A DNA stretch of 64,000 nucleotides from CAZAOY01 sp964486925 (lineage in GTDB: Bacteria > Bacillota > Clostridia > Oscillospirales > Ruminococcaceae). Location of the stretch: NCBI GenBank assembly GCA_964486925.1, contig CAZAOY010000001.1, forward strand, positions 62,001 through 126,000, in the 5' to 3' direction. Below are positions 53,590 through 62,865 of this stretch, piece by piece. Below the pieces are notes generated by a model, which saw only the letters and a program-made list of their open reading frames with translations, did not search any database and was not told the DNA's origin. Position 1 is the stretch's first letter, and every line of letters begins with the position of its first letter. A program made the translations under genes and the position numbers.

Positions 53590-54534
53590 CTATCCTTTTA
53601 GCTTTACAACTGTGATCTGATCTTGAAGCTCATCAATATCTGCCATTGAAATTGACTTTGTGCCCTCTGTCATAACTGCGGCAGTTCCACATCCTGCCGC
53701 TAGACGTATGGTATCAGCAGGTGAAAGCCCGCCTTGCAGTCCCGCAATAAACCCCGCAAGCGAGCTGTCACCCGCACCTACAGTGCACAAAACCTTAACC
53801 TTTGGCACATTAGCACGAAACATACTCAAGCCACTTTTATATACTAACCCCTTTGCACCTAAGCTAACGATAGCATGGTCTACATGCTCTGATAGCTCCT
53901 CAACACAGCGGATTAGCGCACTTTCACTGCGAAGGTTAATATTCATAATGCGTTTTAATTCATTAAAATTAGGTTTAATTATAAAGGGTTTTATCTGCTT
54001 GTAGTCAGAGAAATCTAAAAGGCTACTGTCTATTGCTACCGATACATTATCACTCTTTATCTTGGTGATAAATTTAACATAATCCTCTTTATCGGTGTTT
54101 AGTGGGATACTTCCCGCAAATACCACAAGTACCTTTTGATACGGTGTAAACTGCTTAACTATCCTAGCCAGAAGAGTGTCCCAGTCCTCATGCAAAACGG
54201 CGTCGCCATTTCGGTTTATCTTTACCTGTGCACCGTTTGGGAGTATCATGGTAAAGTTTTCTCTTGTAATGCCGTTAGTCTTTACAAAGCTTTGTTTTAT
54301 CCTCTCCTCGCAAAGGAGCTCTACATACCTGTCATAGCTCTTTTCTCCGACAAAGCCTGTGGCAATGGAGTCATAACCTAGTACACTAAGCACCTTAGAT
54401 ACGTTAACACCCTTACCGCCCGAAAACACCTGCTCGTCCTCTACAGCGTTTGGCTCGTCATACACAAAGGAAGCAAGCTTTAATGTGATATCAAAGGCGG
54501 GGTTACAGGTTACCGTAATAATCTTGTCAAACAC
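53590..54534 (-). CDS. PfkB-family hexose kinase (1-phosphofructokinase-like)
   Basis: 314 residues: FSGGKGVNVSKVLSVLG near the N-terminus and VGAGDSSLAGFIAGL as the C-terminal catalytic motif, typical of the 1-phosphofructokinase/tagatose-6-phosphate kinase group. The natural substrate is not certain because no PTS gene is adjacent. GTG start with an AGAGGTG site. It follows cysS in the same direction by about 30 bp. Confidence 0.85.
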   Translation of the reverse strand: MFDKIITVTCNPAFDITLKLASFVYDEPNAVEDEQVFSGGKGVNVSKVLSVLGYDSIATGFVGEKSYDRYVELLCEERIKQSFVKTNGITRENFTMILPNGAQVKINRNGDAVLHEDWDTLLARIVKQFTPYQKVLVVFAGSIPLNTDKEDYVKFITKIKSDNVSVAIDSSLLDFSDYKQIKPFIIKPNFNELKRIMNINLRSESALIRCVEELSEHVDHAIVSLGAKGLVYKSGLSMFRANVPKVKVLCTVGAGDSSLAGFIAGLQGGLSPADTIRLAAGCGTAAVMTEGTKSISMADIDELQDQITVVKLKG

Positions 54535-54568
54535 AACATCACCTCTTTTCAGTATGATATAATCATAA

Positions 54569-55960
54569 CTATCCTAGTTTTGTAATCTTTACACCCTGCC
54601 TTGTTTCCTCTACCATATAACCAAGAGTAACTATCCTATCTCTTATCTCATCGGCTAGTGCAAAGTTTTTATCCTTACGTGCATTCTTTCTCTCTTCAAC
54701 AAGGTCTAGTATCTCCTGTGGAATACTCTCTTCTTTTACTTCGTATAGGATACCTAGAATATCGGTTAGCTCGTTAATAGCAGTAAGCAGGGATTTGTAG
54801 TATCCTTTGCCAGATCCTTTTTTTACCGCTATGTTAGCTTCTCGAACAAGCTCGAATACATATGAAAGCGCATCCGCTGTGTTAAGGTCATCCTCCATTG
54901 CCTGCATAAATTTATCCTTGTAGCTGTCGATACTGTTTTGTTGCTCCTCGGTAATCTCGCCTTCCGGAGAATTGGAGATAGAGAAGGTTAACATCTCTTT
55001 ACAGTTGTTAATCCGCTCTAAAGAGGATTTGCACTGGGTTATAACCTCATCTGTATAGTTAATCGGACTACGGTAGTGAGCGGCAATCATCATATAACGC
55101 ACGGTATCATAGCCGTATTTGTTTGCTACCTCTCTTGTAATAAAGAAGTTGTTTAGAGATTTTGACATCTTTTTGTTATCAACGTTGATATATCCGTTAT
55201 GCATCCAGTAGTTTGCTAGCGGCTCGCTGTTAGCACATTCGCTCTGGGCAATCTCGTTTTCGTGATGAGGGAAGATAAGATCCTGTCCTCCACAGTGGAT
55301 GTCTATGGTGTTTCCAAGGATGGTCTTTGACATAGCCGAACATTCTATATGCCAACCAGGGCGACCCTCACCCCATGGGGAAGGCCAGCTAGGCTCACCC
55401 TGCTTTGCCTTCTTCCACAATGCAAAGTCAACAGGACTCTCCTTTTGGTCGCTTACATCAACTCTAGCCCCCGCCTCCAGATCCTCTAGCGGCATACGTG
55501 ATAACTTACCGTACTCCTTAAAGCTGTGTGCCCTAAAGTAAACATCACCATTAGATTCGTAAGCATTACCCTTATTTATTAGGGTGATTATTACATCGAT
55601 AATGTTATCGATATTTTCAGTTACCTTAGGATAGAAGGTCGCATCCTTTACGTTTAATCCCTTTGCGTCGGTTTGATACTCGGCTATATATCTTTTGGCA
55701 ACCTCATCAGCGGTAGAGCCTTCTTCATTGGCTTTTTTTATTATCTTATCGTCTACGTCGGTAAAGTTTTGTACAAAGGTTACCTTAAGCCCTTTATACT
55801 CCATATATCTCCTTAATGTATCGAATACACATAATGGTCTTGCGTTACCAATATGCATAAAGTTGTATACCGTAGGGCCGCACTGGTATATCTTTACCTC
55901 ACCTTGTTTAATTGGGATAAACTCCTGTTTTTCTCTAGTAAGGGTGTTATAGATTTTCAT
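54569..55960 (-). CDS. cysS: Cysteinyl-tRNA synthetase
   Basis: 463 residues with the class I signatures HIGNAR and KMSKS, the zinc-binding residues (CGPTVYNFMHIGNAR, GWHIECSAM, HHENEIAQSE) and the usual length. It charges tRNA-Cys. It follows cysE in a two-gene unit under a Cys T-box, so both rise when charged tRNA-Cys is short. GGAAAGG precedes the ATG. Confidence 0.96.
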   Translation of the reverse strand: MKIYNTLTREKQEFIPIKQGEVKIYQCGPTVYNFMHIGNARPLCVFDTLRRYMEYKGLKVTFVQNFTDVDDKIIKKANEEGSTADEVAKRYIAEYQTDAKGLNVKDATFYPKVTENIDNIIDVIITLINKGNAYESNGDVYFRAHSFKEYGKLSRMPLEDLEAGARVDVSDQKESPVDFALWKKAKQGEPSWPSPWGEGRPGWHIECSAMSKTILGNTIDIHCGGQDLIFPHHENEIAQSECANSEPLANYWMHNGYINVDNKKMSKSLNNFFITREVANKYGYDTVRYMMIAAHYRSPINYTDEVITQCKSSLERINNCKEMLTFSISNSPEGEITEEQQNSIDSYKDKFMQAMEDDLNTADALSYVFELVREANIAVKKGSGKGYYKSLLTAINELTDILGILYEVKEESIPQEILDLVEERKNARKDKNFALADEIRDRIVTLGYMVEETRQGVKITKLG

Positions 55961-55985
55961 TTTAATATCATTCCTTTCCGTACTT

Positions 55986-56678
55986 CTATTGCTCCGTATA
56001 GTCTATCGACCGTTCATTACAGTTAAAGCAGTCCTCGGAGCTTACCTCTTGGTTACATAGCGATAAAGACTTCTCTAGCTGTGTTATCCTAAGCTCCAGC
56101 CTGCATAGCTGTTGTGCAACCGGGTCTGGGATATGTATCTGGTCAAGGTCAACGCATTTAATGCCGTTTACCTTTACAATCCTTGCGGGCGAACCTACAG
56201 CGGTGCTGTTGTCGGGGATGGCTTCTAGCACCACTGAATTTGCGGCGATCCTTACGTTGTTTCCCACTTTAAATGGGCCTAGCACCTTAGAGCCTGCCCC
56301 AACCATAACCCCGTTGCCAAGGGTTGGGTGGCGTTTACCGCAGTCTTTACCCGTTCCACCAAGGGTCACGCCTTGATAGATGGTACAGTCGTCGCCAACC
56401 TCCGCCGTCTCTCCGATAACAACCCCAGCACCGTGGTCGATAAGCAACCCTCTGCCAATCTTAGCTCCAGGGTGGATCTCTATCCCTGTAAAGAATCTGC
56501 CTAGCTGACAGAACATCCTCGCTAGAAAATAAAGGTTTCTTATGTAAAACCAGTGAGAGATACGATACCAGATAACCGCCTGTACCCCAGGATAGAGTAG
56601 CAATACCTCGATAGTGCTCTTAGCCGCAGGGTCACGACGTCTTATTGATTTAACATCCTGCATTAGTCGTTTAAACAT
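55986..56678 (-). CDS. cysE: Serine O-acetyltransferase
   Basis: 230 residues. The N-terminal helical domain leads into hexapeptide repeats with the acetyl-CoA/serine site (IDHGAGVVIGETAEVGDDCTIYQGVTLGG, KRHPTLG). It makes O-acetylserine for cysteine synthesis. The start at 56678 has a GGGGGAA site; upstream ATGs are weaker. The C-terminal tail (QVSSEDCFNC) carries two Cys of unknown role. Confidence 0.93.
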   Translation of the reverse strand: MFKRLMQDVKSIRRRDPAAKSTIEVLLLYPGVQAVIWYRISHWFYIRNLYFLARMFCQLGRFFTGIEIHPGAKIGRGLLIDHGAGVVIGETAEVGDDCTIYQGVTLGGTGKDCGKRHPTLGNGVMVGAGSKVLGPFKVGNNVRIAANSVVLEAIPDNSTAVGSPARIVKVNGIKCVDLDQIHIPDPVAQQLCRLELRITQLEKSLSLCNQEVSSEDCFNCNERSIDYTEQ

Positions 56679-56715
56679 AGACAATTCCCCCATTACATAA
56701 CGTAAAAACAAAAAT

Positions 56716-56990
56716 ACGCCATCTATCCTACAATTGTATGACAGAAGGCGTTAATACGCGGTTCCACTTCCATTTATCGCTTGAGTAACGTTATCTTGTT
56801 AACGTTACTTGATACCACATAACGGTGGCTAACCGAAGGATCATACTTTTGAAATCCTGTAAACACAAGCTTTCTGTTCAGATCCTTTACTATAGGTGCA
56901 TTTCCCACTATATTTCGGTTAAACCGCTTTCAGCCATGTATATACAAGGCGGTTATTCTCTGTAAACGAACAGATAGGGTACTTCTCCTA
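56716..56990 (-). promoter_or_regulatory. Cysteine T-box leader of cysE-cysS
   Basis: On the minus strand the leader contains the T-box core TGGAACCGCG (complement at 56757-56766), an upstream GAGAATAA stem-I element, a candidate specifier TGC within AAATGCACC near 56895-56905, and a terminator ACGCC...GGCGT at 56716-56751 with TATTTTTGTTTTT after it. TGC is a Cys codon, matching the genes it controls. Uncharged tRNA-Cys would favour antitermination. Confidence 0.85.
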
Positions 56991-57006
56991 ATCATTGCTT
57001 TTAAAT

Positions 57007-57576
57007 CTATTTAGTTTTTGTAATATAATGCATGTTTTTCATTAGATAAGACCCGCCTGACAGCACAGTGATAAATGCCGCAATCCACATTAAAACATTG
57101 CTGAATATGGTAATATCCATAACCTCTGGGATTAATCCTAGGTTGGATAACCCAAGAGCCAACAGTATGGTAGTAATAGATACCATCTGGATAACGGTTT
57201 TAATCTTTGCCAGATTATCGGCGGCAATTACCGTTCCATCACTTGATAACGCAACAAGCCGTAGTGACGTTACGATAAACTCTCTTGCTATAATGATAAT
57301 TACAACAATAGCGTTTGCCAGTGACATATCAACAAAACATATCAGCACACTTACCACCAAAACCTTGTCGGCTAGGGGATCTAAAAACTTTCCAAAGGTG
57401 GTAACTTGGTTGTATTTCCTCGCCAGATATCCGTCAAGTAGGTCGGTAAGTGAGGCAACGATAAAGATTACAAAGGCATAAAGGTAGTTGTAGGGTATCT
57501 CCTTAATTAAAAAGAACACAAGAAATACCGGGACAAGTAAAAACCTTAATACTGTAAGCTTGTTTGGTGTATTCAA
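57007..57576 (-). CDS. pgsA: CDP-diacylglycerol-glycerol-3-phosphate 3-phosphatidyltransferase
   Basis: 189 residues with four membrane helices and the CDP-alcohol phosphotransferase motif DLLDGYLARKYNQVTTFGKFLDPLADK (Asp-Gly-x2-Ala-Arg-x8-Gly-x3-Asp-x3-Asp). It makes phosphatidylglycerophosphate in the membrane. TTG start with a GAGGTGATAGA site. It sits between rimO and the Cys T-box, an arrangement usual in Clostridia. Confidence 0.93.
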   Translation of the reverse strand: MNTPNKLTVLRFLLVPVFLVFFLIKEIPYNYLYAFVIFIVASLTDLLDGYLARKYNQVTTFGKFLDPLADKVLVVSVLICFVDMSLANAIVVIIIIAREFIVTSLRLVALSSDGTVIAADNLAKIKTVIQMVSITTILLALGLSNLGLIPEVMDITIFSNVLMWIAAFITVLSGGSYLMKNMHYITKTK

Positions 57577-57616
57577 TCTATCACCTCGCTTTAAATTTTA
57601 TCCTCTTTTGTATAAA

Positions 57617-58948
57617 CTATAGGGTAGAAATCTCCCCTACTAAGTCATATTCTAAAGTGTCGGTAATTAGAACTGTTACAAAATCTCCCATTGTATGCGG
57701 AGTTTTGCTTGTGAAAAACACCTTTCCGTCGATATCAGGTGCGTCATAACAGCTTCTGCCAAAGTAACATTCTCCGTATTTGTCATACCCTTCTACAATA
57801 ACCGTCACATTCTTGTTAAGCATAGCGTTATTATAGTCTTGCACAATTCGGTACTGTTCATTCATAATACTTTCAGCACGAATGTTTTTAACCTCATCTT
57901 CAATCTGTCCGTCCATTAAAGCCGCCTTTGTATCCTCTTCCGCGGAATAGGAGAAACAACCCAGATGGTTAAATTTAGTTTCCTTTACAAACTCTGCAAG
58001 CTCCTCAAACTGTTCTTGTGTTTCTCCAGGAAACCCGGTAATAAGCGTTGTGCGGATAGAGATGTTTTTTATCCTATCCCTTAGCTTTTGGATAACCTCA
58101 GTAATCATCGCCTTATCACCTCTACGGTTCATGCGGGAGAGTATGGTATCATTACAGTGTTGTATCGGCATATCGATATACTTTACAACCTTATCTTCTC
58201 TTGCCATCACCTCGATAAGCTCATCGGTAATCTTGTCAGGGTAGCAGTACAACACCCTAATCCACTCGATACCGTTTATGCGAGCAAGCTTTTCTAAAAG
58301 TGGTGCTAGCGAAAGCTTTCCGTATAGATCCTCACCATATCGTGTGGTGTCCTGCGCTACCAGTACAATCTCTTTAACACCCTGTTTAGAAAGCCAGATA
58401 ACCTCTTTTTCGATAGCTTCCATGGTGCGGCTTCTAAATCTTCCGCGGATTAACGGTATGGCACAGTAGGTGCAGAAGTTATCACACCCTTCTGCTATCT
58501 TAACGTATGCATAGTAGGGTAGAGTTGTTAACACTCTATCACCGTCGATGTCAAGCTCTTCCTTCTTAGCCATGTAGGTGTCGTTCTTACCCTCATATGC
58601 TTTGCGTACCGCCTTAGCGATATCCTTGTTAGAACCAATCCCGACTACCACATTAACCTCGGGCATTGTATCGGCAATCTCCTGCTGATACCTCTGTGCC
58701 AAACAGCCGGTAACCACTATACCTTTTATCCTGCCCTCGCTCTTAAGCTTGCCTAATTCTATAATATTTTCAATAGCTTCTTCCTTTGCAGACTGGATAA
58801 ACCCGCAGGTGTTGACAATAACAACATCCTTCTCCTTGTCCTCATGAACAAGGGTCATCCCGCTTTTTTTCAAAGTGAAAAGCATACACTCTGCATCCAC
58901 CTGATTTTTACTGCAACCTAAAGAAACCATAGAAACCCTAATCGCCAT
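57617..58948 (-). CDS. rimO: Ribosomal protein S12 methylthiotransferase RimO
   Basis: 443 residues: N-terminal UPF0004 domain with three Cys (SLGCSKN, NTCGFI, VTGCLAQ), a radical SAM core CDNFCTYC, and a C-terminal TRAM domain. It methylthiolates an aspartate of ribosomal protein S12. Start at 58948 has AAAGGG; the 17 extra upstream residues of the longer frame overlap recX and lack an RBS. Confidence 0.95.
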   Translation of the reverse strand: MAIRVSMVSLGCSKNQVDAECMLFTLKKSGMTLVHEDKEKDVVIVNTCGFIQSAKEEAIENIIELGKLKSEGRIKGIVVTGCLAQRYQQEIADTMPEVNVVVGIGSNKDIAKAVRKAYEGKNDTYMAKKEELDIDGDRVLTTLPYYAYVKIAEGCDNFCTYCAIPLIRGRFRSRTMEAIEKEVIWLSKQGVKEIVLVAQDTTRYGEDLYGKLSLAPLLEKLARINGIEWIRVLYCYPDKITDELIEVMAREDKVVKYIDMPIQHCNDTILSRMNRRGDKAMITEVIQKLRDRIKNISIRTTLITGFPGETQEQFEELAEFVKETKFNHLGCFSYSAEEDTKAALMDGQIEDEVKNIRAESIMNEQYRIVQDYNNAMLNKNVTVIVEGYDKYGECYFGRSCYDAPDIDGKVFFTSKTPHTMGDFVTVLITDTLEYDLVGEISTL

Positions 58949-58976
58949 TAATAATTCCCTTTCTATAGTATAACTG

Positions 58977-59603
58977 CTAGTTATACTCATCATACCCATC
59001 GGTATAGCGCTGTATTGCGGTCTTGATGTCGGAATAGTTGTATCCTAGTCTTGCCAGAGCCGCTATAACCTTTTGGTTTTGCTTGTAGTCCCCAAGCTTG
59101 TTGATATATTTCTTCTCGATAATTGAGGTGATATTCTCCACTAAATCTACATCTACCTCTGATAAAGCTGTCCTAGCAAGCTCTAAAGAGATACCTTTTT
59201 GTCTAATATAGTAGACAGCCTTGGTATGCCCCCATTTTTTCTGGTTTAAGCAGTAGCGGGCAAGCTTTTCAGCATACCTTTCATCATCCAAATACCCGAG
59301 CTCCACAAGCTTTTGTACGGTTTGCTCCACCGCCTGCTCCATAAAGTCGGCGGATAGCTTATCCCGCATCTGGCTACAGCTGTAGTCCTTTATCCCAAGC
59401 AGATACATCGCCCTAGCTTTTGCCTGTCGCACATGCTCTGCCAGCACAAGCTGTTCAAGCTGGTCTATCGACCACTCACTGCCTGCCTTTATCTTGTTAA
59501 AGTAGATTACCTCTACATCCACACAGAATGACCTTCCGTCATCCAGATACAGTCGGTATAGAGTGCCCTTCTCCCGTTCTATCTGGGTAATGGTAATGCT
59601 CAT
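58977..59603 (-). CDS. recX: RecX regulatory protein
   Basis: 208 residues with repeating three-helix units (RAMYLLGIKDYSCSQMRDKL, LVELGYLDDERYAEKLARY, ARLGYNYSDI) typical of RecX, a modulator of RecA filaments. Its ATG overlaps the recA stop by 4 nt (ATGA), implying coupled translation. Confidence 0.93.
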   Translation of the reverse strand: MSITITQIEREKGTLYRLYLDDGRSFCVDVEVIYFNKIKAGSEWSIDQLEQLVLAEHVRQAKARAMYLLGIKDYSCSQMRDKLSADFMEQAVEQTVQKLVELGYLDDERYAEKLARYCLNQKKWGHTKAVYYIRQKGISLELARTALSEVDVDLVENITSIIEKKYINKLGDYKQNQKVIAALARLGYNYSDIKTAIQRYTDGYDEYN

Positions 59604-60772
59604 CGTTCTACAAAGTCGTTAAAATCAGCCTCGATATCCAATGCGTCCAATATTGCCGCGTCAGGGATATCCTCTGATGGAATCTCCTTCATCACAGGCT
59701 TTGCAGGGGTGTTTTTTGAATAGGACTTCTCTAAAAGCTCCTGCCCATGTATTGTAACCTTCTTAGCGATCTCCTCACGAAGCTTTTCGTCCTCTAGTAG
59801 GATCTGCTTTACCTTGTCACGTCCTTGTCCTAAACGTTCACCGTTATAGCTAAACCAAGCCCCGCTCTTGTTTATAATATCAGCATCCACCGCAAAGTCT
59901 ATAATCTCACCAACCCGTGAGATCCCTTGACCATACATTATATCGAACATGACCTCTCTAAACGGAGGTGCTACCTTGTTTTTAACAATCTTACATTTGG
60001 TACGGTTTCCTAAAACCTCTGTACCATTTTTAATAGCCTCGCCCTTACGAACCTCTAGCCTTACAGAGGAATAGAATTTTAGCGCTCTACCACCTGGAGT
60101 GGTTTCAGGGTTTCCGTACATAACCCCAATCTTTTCACGAACCTGGTTAATAAAGATGGCAACACAGTTGGTTTTAGCTACAACCGATGTAAGCTTACGT
60201 AGTGCTTGCGACATTAATCGTGCCTGTAGACCAACATGGGAATCGCCCATCTCGCCGTCAATCTCCGCCTTTGTAACGATTGCCGCAACCGAGTCTAGCA
60301 CAACTACATCGATAGCACCCGAACGCACAAGCGACTCCATGATTTCAAGAGCCTGCTCCCCTGTGTCCGGTTGGGATACTAATAGGGAATCTATGTCAAC
60401 CCCAATAGCCTTTGCATACATAGGGTCAAGTGCATGTTCAACGTCGATAAATGCCGCTTCACCACCCGCTCTTTGCGCCTGCTCAATAATATGTAAAGCT
60501 ACGGTAGTTTTACCGGAGGATTCAGGTCCGTATATCTCCACAATCCTACCCTTTGGAACTCCGCCTATCCCTAATGCAATGTCTAAACCTAGCGATCCTG
60601 TAGAGATCGATTCAACATTCATGTTCATTGCCTGCCCTAGCTTCATAACAGAGCCTTTACCATACTGCTTTTCAAGCTGTGCTATAGCGGCTTCAAGCGC
60701 CTTCTTCTTCTCGGACGCACCTGTTTGGACAACCACCTTTTCTTTTTCAGGAGTCTTTGCTCTTGACGCCAT
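59600..60772 (-). CDS. recA: Recombinase RecA
   Basis: 390 residues. Walker A GPESSGKTT at about 82-90, the MSQALRKLT and NQVREKIGV segments and the FYSSVRLEVRK region are all present; the C-terminal tail is acidic and variable. It forms the strand-exchange filament and activates SOS autocleavage. GGAGG precedes the ATG. No LexA box of the usual GAAC-N4-GTTC type was found upstream; instead a palindromic element lies there. Confidence 0.98.
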   Translation of the reverse strand: MASRAKTPEKEKVVVQTGASEKKKALEAAIAQLEKQYGKGSVMKLGQAMNMNVESISTGSLGLDIALGIGGVPKGRIVEIYGPESSGKTTVALHIIEQAQRAGGEAAFIDVEHALDPMYAKAIGVDIDSLLVSQPDTGEQALEIMESLVRSGAIDVVVLDSVAAIVTKAEIDGEMGDSHVGLQARLMSQALRKLTSVVAKTNCVAIFINQVREKIGVMYGNPETTPGGRALKFYSSVRLEVRKGEAIKNGTEVLGNRTKCKIVKNKVAPPFREVMFDIMYGQGISRVGEIIDFAVDADIINKSGAWFSYNGERLGQGRDKVKQILLEDEKLREEIAKKVTIHGQELLEKSYSKNTPAKPVMKEIPSEDIPDAAILDALDIEADFNDFVER

Positions 60773-60817
60773 ATATATTCCTCCATACTACTTACATTAA
60801 TTAAGCGAAGTTATTCT

Positions 60818-60846
60818 GATATAGCAATTCCAGTTGACATTTACAA
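60818..60846 (-). promoter_or_regulatory. Candidate recA promoter inside element copy 1
   Basis: Minus-strand TTGTAA, a 17-bp spacer, TATATC, lying across the palindrome of the element and about 45 bp before the recA start. Confidence 0.5.
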
Positions 60847-60902
60847 TGTCAACTATTCGCCTACGGGCAAATTATCGCGCATAAAGTGCGATGGAATTGC
60901 TA
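60822..60902. repeat. Palindromic ~81-bp element upstream of recA, copy 1
   Basis: Its ends are exact inverted repeats (TAGCAATTCCA and TGGAATTGCTA). Inside are three hairpins: GTTGACATT/AATGTCAAC, GCC-TACG-GGC and TCGCGC/GTGCGA. A related copy follows at 60905-60986 in the opposite orientation. Confidence 0.7.
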
Positions 60903-60904
60903 CT

Positions 60905-60986
60905 TAGCAAGTTCCGGTGGGCTTTCAGCACACAAAATAAGCTTTGCCTATCTTCTTGACATTTTAAATGTCAAGCGTAACGGCTA
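60905..60986. repeat. Palindromic element, copy 2 (opposite orientation), at the prmC end
   Basis: Starts TAGCAAGTTCC and ends CGGCTA, with the same CTTGACATT..AAATGTCAAG palindrome. On the plus strand TTTTAA at 60962 and TATAAT at 60985 repeat the promoter geometry of copy 1. It overlaps the prmC stop codon. Confidence 0.6.
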
Positions 60987-61847
60987 TAATTCGCCATACA
61001 CTACTCTTATTATACCATATAAATCTTTTTTTGTCATGATATTTTTAAAATTATTCATTTGTAAAATTTCTGTGACAGCGTTCTCCTGTCCTATCCCTAT
61101 CTCAAATGCAACCAAACCGCCCCGCTTTAGCTTAACTCCTCTATCAGCTTTGCTGGTACAACAGCTGATAATCTCTTTGTAAAACCAAAGTCCATCCTGC
61201 TCGCCGTACAGCGCCATGGATGGCTCAAACTTAACCTCCGCTTGGAGGGTATTCATGTCATTAGCTGTAAGATAAGGCGGGTTTGATACTATAATATCCA
61301 CAGGAGGTACATCTATATCTGTATCAAATATATCGTTATTAAGGCAGATAACGTTAGAGTTATTTAACTTTACATTCTTAGTAAGATAACCAAACGCCTG
61401 CTTGGATTTTTCTATTCCATAGATGGTGTTACCGCTACAATAGTGATCTATCGTAACCGCAATACATCCCGAACCACTGCAAAGATCCGCAATCTGTAGC
61501 GGATTATCCCGATTTAATCCTTTGATATAGGAGATAACCACCTCGCAAAGCACCTCGGTGTCGGATCGAGGGATTAGAACACCCTCACCTACAACAAACG
61601 GTAGTCCGTAAAACTCCCATTCTCCTAGTAGATACTGAAGTGGATAGTTGCCAGCCCGCCTTTTTGCCGATTTAATAACATTTTGTGCGGTCTGCTCCTC
61701 TATAGCTCTATCCCCTAAAACTAGCTGTGACAACGGCATTTTTAGTAAACCGCCCACCAAAACCTTAGCTTCATAGCGGTGGTTAACCTCTGACCCTAGG
61801 GTGGATAGAATATCGGTCACTTGGTTTAAAAGCTGTGAAACTACCAC
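60984..61847 (-). CDS. prmC: Release factor glutamine methyltransferase
   Basis: 287 residues: an N-terminal helical domain, then a SAM-binding domain with IADLCSGSGCIAVT and the catalytic NPPY motif (IVSNPPYLT). It methylates the glutamine of the GGQ motif in release factors RF1 and RF2. GTG start overlaps the stop of the DUF1385 gene by 7 nt. Confidence 0.93.
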   Translation of the reverse strand: MVVSQLLNQVTDILSTLGSEVNHRYEAKVLVGGLLKMPLSQLVLGDRAIEEQTAQNVIKSAKRRAGNYPLQYLLGEWEFYGLPFVVGEGVLIPRSDTEVLCEVVISYIKGLNRDNPLQIADLCSGSGCIAVTIDHYCSGNTIYGIEKSKQAFGYLTKNVKLNNSNVICLNNDIFDTDIDVPPVDIIVSNPPYLTANDMNTLQAEVKFEPSMALYGEQDGLWFYKEIISCCTSKADRGVKLKRGGLVAFEIGIGQENAVTEILQMNNFKNIMTKKDLYGIIRVVYGEL

Positions 61848-62797
61848 CTGTCCGCCTCTTTATCTTCCGGGATTACTGCGTTTAGTGCTTGTATCGCTAC
61901 CTCTATCTGTTGCTCATCAGGTTCAGATGTGGTAATATGTTGCAGTAAAACCCCTGGGTAGGAGATAATTCGTGTAAAAGTGTTATCATAACGTCCCGCA
62001 AGCTTTATAATCTCATAAGCAATTCCTGTTACAAGCGGAAGCATAGCAAGCTTTAGCAGTACACGGATAACAATACTATCCCATGTTACTACCGAAAACA
62101 GGATAATGCTAAGCACCAATACAATAATTAGAAAGCTTGTCCCACAACGCGGATGGAAGCGTGACTGCTTCTTAACGTTCTCTACCGTTAGCGGTAGTCC
62201 CGCTTCGTAGCAGAATATAGTCTTATGCTCCGCCCCGTGGTACTGAAACACCCTTTGTATCTCCTTCATCCGAGATACAAGTAAAAGATATCCCACAAAC
62301 ACAGCTATCTTGATAACCCCTTCAATAAGGGTTTTATACCCACCAAGATCCACTAAGCTGTTTATTAGAGATACAATAATTGTAGGCACAAACATAAAGA
62401 GCAGTATCGCAACCGCCGCCCCAAGGATCGAGGCAAATACGCTAACCGCCTTTACAAGGTTATCCCCGAATTTGTCCTGTAGCCATCTTTCAAACTTTGT
62501 GGTCGCCTCTTCGGTTTCATCAAGCCCAGAAAGCTCTACTGAACGCATAAGACATTTATATCCGTCAATCATGGTGATTATAAAGTTAACAAGCCCTCGT
62601 AAAATCGGGGTTTTTCTTATGACCTGTAGCAGTTTTCCGCCGCCGTTTATATCCCAGCTTTCAAGCTTTATATCCCCTTTAGAGCTTCTTACCGCAAGGG
62701 AGGCTTTATCGATCCCCCTCATCATAATTCCCTCTATAACAGCCTGTCCGCCAATCTTTGTTTTGTGTGTTGTGCAGTTGTTATCCTTATTGTTCAA
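61841..62797 (-). CDS. DUF1385 family membrane protein
   Basis: 318 residues. The N-terminus IGGQAVIEGIMMRG and the central YHGAEHKTIFCYE with RFHPRCGTSFL are the DUF1385 signatures, between four or so membrane segments. It is usually found next to prmC in Firmicutes, often with rpmE, but its function is unknown. TTG start with an AGAAGGG site. Confidence 0.9.
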   Translation of the reverse strand: MNNKDNNCTTHKTKIGGQAVIEGIMMRGIDKASLAVRSSKGDIKLESWDINGGGKLLQVIRKTPILRGLVNFIITMIDGYKCLMRSVELSGLDETEEATTKFERWLQDKFGDNLVKAVSVFASILGAAVAILLFMFVPTIIVSLINSLVDLGGYKTLIEGVIKIAVFVGYLLLVSRMKEIQRVFQYHGAEHKTIFCYEAGLPLTVENVKKQSRFHPRCGTSFLIIVLVLSIILFSVVTWDSIVIRVLLKLAMLPLVTGIAYEIIKLAGRYDNTFTRIISYPGVLLQHITTSEPDEQQIEVAIQALNAVIPEDKEADRW

Positions 62798-62865
62798 TAC
62801 CCTTCTCCAATCTGTATATTTTAACGCATAGGCCTATCTAAAAGATAATCTGGCTTAAGATATCC

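Noticed and set aside
60099..60800. A 233-codon frame on the plus strand
   Set aside because: It lies wholly over recA on the other strand, lacks an RBS, and has no recognisable domain.
60773..60983. A LexA box of the GAAC-N4-GTTC type
   Set aside because: No match was found; only the TTGACATT palindromes are present.
62310..62831. A 173-codon plus-strand frame
   Set aside because: It is the shadow of the DUF1385 gene.
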